A stretch of 64,000 bases of DNA, taken from contig CBDFFZ010000003.1 of the NCBI GenBank assembly GCA_965246905.1, positions 248,001 through 312,000 of the forward strand, in the 5' to 3' direction. Positions 61,799 to 64,000 of this stretch are shown here, piece by piece. The position numbers were made by a program, and so were the translations under genes. Position 1 is the first letter of the stretch. Every line of letters starts with the position of its first letter. This DNA is from UBA1952 sp965246905 (lineage in GTDB: Bacteria > Bacteroidota > Bacteroidia > Chitinophagales > Chitinophagaceae). Below the pieces are notes generated by a model. The model saw nothing but the letters and a program-made list of their open reading frames with translations, made no database searches and was not told where the DNA came from.

Positions 61799-63703
61799 CT
61801 ATTTGTGATTTAGTTCCTTATTATAAAGTGCACCTGTATAAAATATCTTCAGCTCCTGCTCCTCATTCCGCCGTTCTTTCAGCGAGAACTGGAAATCATC
61901 TTTGTCAGTTGCATTTACGCCGCGGCATCCATATACAATAACGGCCTCCTCACCTGGAGTAACAACAGGGAATTCAGTAATGTAGCAGGGTATAAGGTAA
62001 AAGCTTCCACCTTCCTTTTTCCACCACGAGACCATCATTTTACCGACCAGAAAATCACCTTTACTTTTATTGATTACGCGAATGCGGTAAAAAGAATTTA
62101 CGCCGCTAAAGGTAATGCCCTCCATCACCATTGTTACGGCATTTACCGGGTCAGATTTGCGGCTAAAGTGCGCTTCGTCATTCATTACTTCCCGCGCCAC
62201 TGCATTATTTACAAGCGTATCTTTCGGCAGGTAATATTCGCCGGTAATGGTTTGTCCGGGTGGTATTTCTGCAAAATTGATCTCCGGGTATTTCTTATGC
62301 CATTCCGATTTCCAGTAAGGGTTTTTAATCAGGGCATCTCTGCGCTCCTGAGCTCTTACAGCCGCCAACTCAGCATCCTGCTTAGCCTTAATGGCACGTT
62401 CTTCCCGTTGGCGTTGGCGTTCCGCCTCCTGTTCTTCCTGCATTAGACGATCCTGCTCCAGCTTAGCAGCTAATGCTACCTGGCGTTTCTCTTCTTTCTC
62501 AACCTCTTCCTGTTTTTTGCGGGCAATGTCTTCCTGCCGCTTGCGTTCGGCTTCAAGGTCGGCCTCGCGCTTGCGTGCCTTTGCTTCATCAGCAGCGCGC
62601 TGCTTTTCCGCGAGCGCCTGTTCCTTTTTCTGCGCTGCCAGCTCCTGTTGTCTTAGTCGTGCAGCTTCCTCTTCCTGCTGTTTTTTGGCAGCGCTACGTT
62701 CCGCTGCGGCCTGCATGCGCTTATCTTCTGCGGCTTTCTCTGCAGCGGCTTTAGCAATCAATGCCTGTTTGTCTTTTTCTTTTGCTGCGGCAATTTCCTT
62801 ATCCCTGCGTGCGGCTGCTTCCTTCTGTGCTTTTTCTTGCTGCCGGCGTGTTCTGGCCTCGTCCTCATCCCGTTTTTTAGCTGCCGCAGTTGCAGCTTTA
62901 TTCTCTTCATCGAGCCGCTGTTGCTGCGCTTTTTCTTCCTTTGCCGATTGCTCGCGGGCTGTTTTTTCCTCCTTCAGCCGCTTCTTTTCCTTATCAGCCG
63001 CAGCCAGCTTTGCATCCGCTTCGTCCTTTGCGCGCTGTTTTTCCTTTACTGCAGCTGCGGCTTGTGACTTTTGGGCTGCCTGCTGCTGTGCAAGCGTTGC
63101 AGCCCGCTGATCGGCTTCTTCTTTTTCTTTTTTAGCAATAGCAGCTTCTTCTTTCTCGCGCTGTTTCCGTTCTTTTTCCGCTTTTGCTTTTTCTGCTTTT
63201 GATTGTTTGGCGGACTGTGCCTCTTTGCCGGTAGATTGCGGTTTGGCGGCGCTTACCAATGGCAATTCAGAAGCCGTAACACTTGGCTTTGCAGCAATTA
63301 CGCCCGCAGCAATCAGTTTTTTTAAAGCTTTCAGGTCTGAGTAGTCATAAAAGCCATTGAATGTATTGATGTCAACGTTTTTGGTCTTTATCTCGATGTT
63401 AAAAACATGCGTGCGGGAGCCCTCGGTAATACTCATCTGCGTGGTGGCAGGTTCATTCACTAAGCAAAGCACACGCAACTTTACTCCGTCATCTACATTT
63501 ACCGTAAATAGATCCGGCCTGGCAAAATCCCATTTTTCTATATTATCCTTAAATTTTAAAAGAGTAATGCCATTAGGAATAGCCAGAATTTTGAAGCCAT
63601 GGATTTCCTGTGCCCGTGCATTGCGTATGCAGCAAGATATGCAAAGGCAAAAAATGAATAAGGCTGTAAGGCTGATTCTCTGTCTCCGGGCTATAGGTTT
63701 CAT
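61799..63703 (-). CDS. Secreted protein with long alanine/glutamate/lysine coiled coil
   Basis: The 634-aa product has a signal peptide (ALFIFCLCISCCIRNARAQ) and an N-terminal beta domain (~32-130). Residues ~160-480 are almost entirely Ala/Lys/Glu/Gln/Arg, a long charged helix or coiled coil. A C-terminal beta domain (~480-634) has FSGVNSFYRIRVINKSKGDFLVG and PVVTPGEEAVIVYGCRG. The two beta domains recall TraN/DUF4138 of conjugation systems, but no other tra gene is near, so I leave the family open. Coupled to the lytic transglycosylase, it may be an envelope spacer. Confidence 0.65.
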   Translation of the reverse strand: MKPIARRQRISLTALFIFCLCISCCIRNARAQEIHGFKILAIPNGITLLKFKDNIEKWDFARPDLFTVNVDDGVKLRVLCLVNEPATTQMSITEGSRTHVFNIEIKTKNVDINTFNGFYDYSDLKALKKLIAAGVIAAKPSVTASELPLVSAAKPQSTGKEAQSAKQSKAEKAKAEKERKQREKEEAAIAKKEKEEADQRAATLAQQQAAQKSQAAAAVKEKQRAKDEADAKLAAADKEKKRLKEEKTAREQSAKEEKAQQQRLDEENKAATAAAKKRDEDEARTRRQQEKAQKEAAARRDKEIAAAKEKDKQALIAKAAAEKAAEDKRMQAAAERSAAKKQQEEEAARLRQQELAAQKKEQALAEKQRAADEAKARKREADLEAERKRQEDIARKKQEEVEKEEKRQVALAAKLEQDRLMQEEQEAERQRQREERAIKAKQDAELAAVRAQERRDALIKNPYWKSEWHKKYPEINFAEIPPGQTITGEYYLPKDTLVNNAVAREVMNDEAHFSRKSDPVNAVTMVMEGITFSGVNSFYRIRVINKSKGDFLVGKMMVSWWKKEGGSFYLIPCYITEFPVVTPGEEAVIVYGCRGVNATDKDDFQFSLKERRNEEQELKIFYTGALYNKELNHK

Positions 63704-63811
63704 ATCTGGAATAATTGGTAGCCCAAAAATATTAATTATTCCATGAGGCGGTCGGAAGAATATACCAACGAAAGATTGCGGCTGTACATCCCGCCCCCAA
63801 AATGTGTTGAT

Positions 63812-63840
63812 TAAAGAAAAAGCGGCCGCTATAGCGCTTA
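63812..63840 (-). terminator. Possible terminator of the DUF5777 gene
   Basis: On the minus strand AAGCG and CGCTT enclose CTATAGCGGC, followed by TTTTCTTTAA. The stem is short, so this is a weak call. Confidence 0.35.
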
Positions 63841-63844
63841 AAAT

Positions 63845-64000
63845 CTATCTGAACTCCTTAGGCTTCACAATTGTAAAAACCCGCGACAGGTTGAAGCCGA
63901 AATGTATGCCGCCCGCGGCCCAGTCGTCTGTAGTTTGCCCGATAAAAGTGCGCTCCGTCATGCCGGTAGAGTTGCTGAAATGCAACTGGAAAACGTGGCC
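63845..64000 (-). CDS. DUF5777 family beta-barrel protein, C-terminal part (cut by window edge)
   Basis: The minus strand gives 51 codons and a TAG, continuing past the window. The sequence begins GHVFQLHFSNSTGMTERTF and ends with a beta strand (HFGFNLSRVFTIV) and a KPKEFR tail. This matches the end of DUF5777, a family of predicted outer-membrane barrels common in Bacteroidota with no assigned role. It is upstream of, and in the same direction as, the coiled-coil and transglycosylase genes, but a possible terminator separates them. Confidence 0.7.
   Translation of the reverse strand, partial: GHVFQLHFSNSTGMTERTFIGQTTDDWAAGGIHFGFNLSRVFTIVKPKEFR

Noticed and set aside
62391..63110. Long plus-strand open frame rich in Ser, Ala and Cys
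   Set aside because: It is the antisense of the Ala/Glu/Lys-rich coiled coil of the minus-strand gene; its composition follows from that.
61799..63703. Conjugative transposon TraN gene
   Set aside because: The end domains have only a loose resemblance and there are no other tra genes, integrase or attachment sites in the window.

Overview
The window is a chromosomal segment of a Bacteroidota bacterium, most likely from the Chitinophagales/Chitinophagaceae side of the phylum; I cannot name genus or species. The evidence is a type IX secretion C-terminal sorting domain protein, a fused LpxC/FabZ, the futalosine menaquinone enzyme MqnE, families typical of the phylum (DUF3347, DUF5686, DUF5777, DUF2027-Smr, DUF3810, BlaI/M56/TonB), many small lipoproteins, promoters of the TAnnTTTG type and an absence of obvious Shine-Dalgarno sites. 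I see no rRNA, tRNA, prophage, insertion sequence or CRISPR array. The content is mostly housekeeping and cell envelope genes.

Layout. 1-9 kb: truncated TonB-dependent receptor, DUF3347 lipoprotein, ABC-F ATPase and YajQ, a two-gene nucleotide-sugar unit (RfbC plus DegT aminotransferase), deoxynucleoside kinase and a DUF5686 outer-membrane protein. 9-20 kb: LptG-type permease with Tgt, a glycosyltransferase with RsmG, an Nramp-Usp metal transporter divergent from a BlaI/M56/TonB unit, and an M1 aminopeptidase lipoprotein. 20-31 kb: CsbD and VWA/YfbK proteins, a 770-bp repeat island, the lipid A cluster (HD hydrolase, lpxD, lpxC-fabZ, lpxA, ABC ATPase) and a class A penicillin-binding protein. 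31-43 kb: transglutaminase-like membrane protein, 3-hydroxyacyl-CoA dehydrogenase, a second repeat array, RdgB, Smr protein, thioredoxin, TraB-like lipoprotein, ZIP transporter, YqgE, two small lipoproteins, UvrC and a desaturase. 43-64 kb: T9SS cargo protein, Ldh-type oxidoreductase, NdpA-like protein, HPF, PNPOx-like protein, nucleoside transporter, an RND adaptor without its pump, DUF3810, pentapeptide protein, ALDH7, MqnE, bifunctional nuclease, SucC, CDF transporter, lytic transglycosylase, a coiled-coil protein and a truncated DUF5777 protein.

The most unusual material is between genes. Two gaps hold tandem arrays of short palindromes set on an exact 21-bp pitch (two DNA turns). One (22381-22673) is built on GTTTACAATATTGTAAAC and contains a perfect 46-bp palindrome. 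The other (34776-35096) alternates two unrelated palindromes to give a 42-bp repeat. The sequences differ but the pitch is the same. A separate ~90-bp element occurs twice (28306-28395 and, inverted, 54456-54543) with a base change that preserves pairing in its second hairpin. Several further hairpin repeats lie in other gaps. Start codons placed 3-7 nt after TAnnTTTG-like boxes suggest that some mRNAs here are leaderless.
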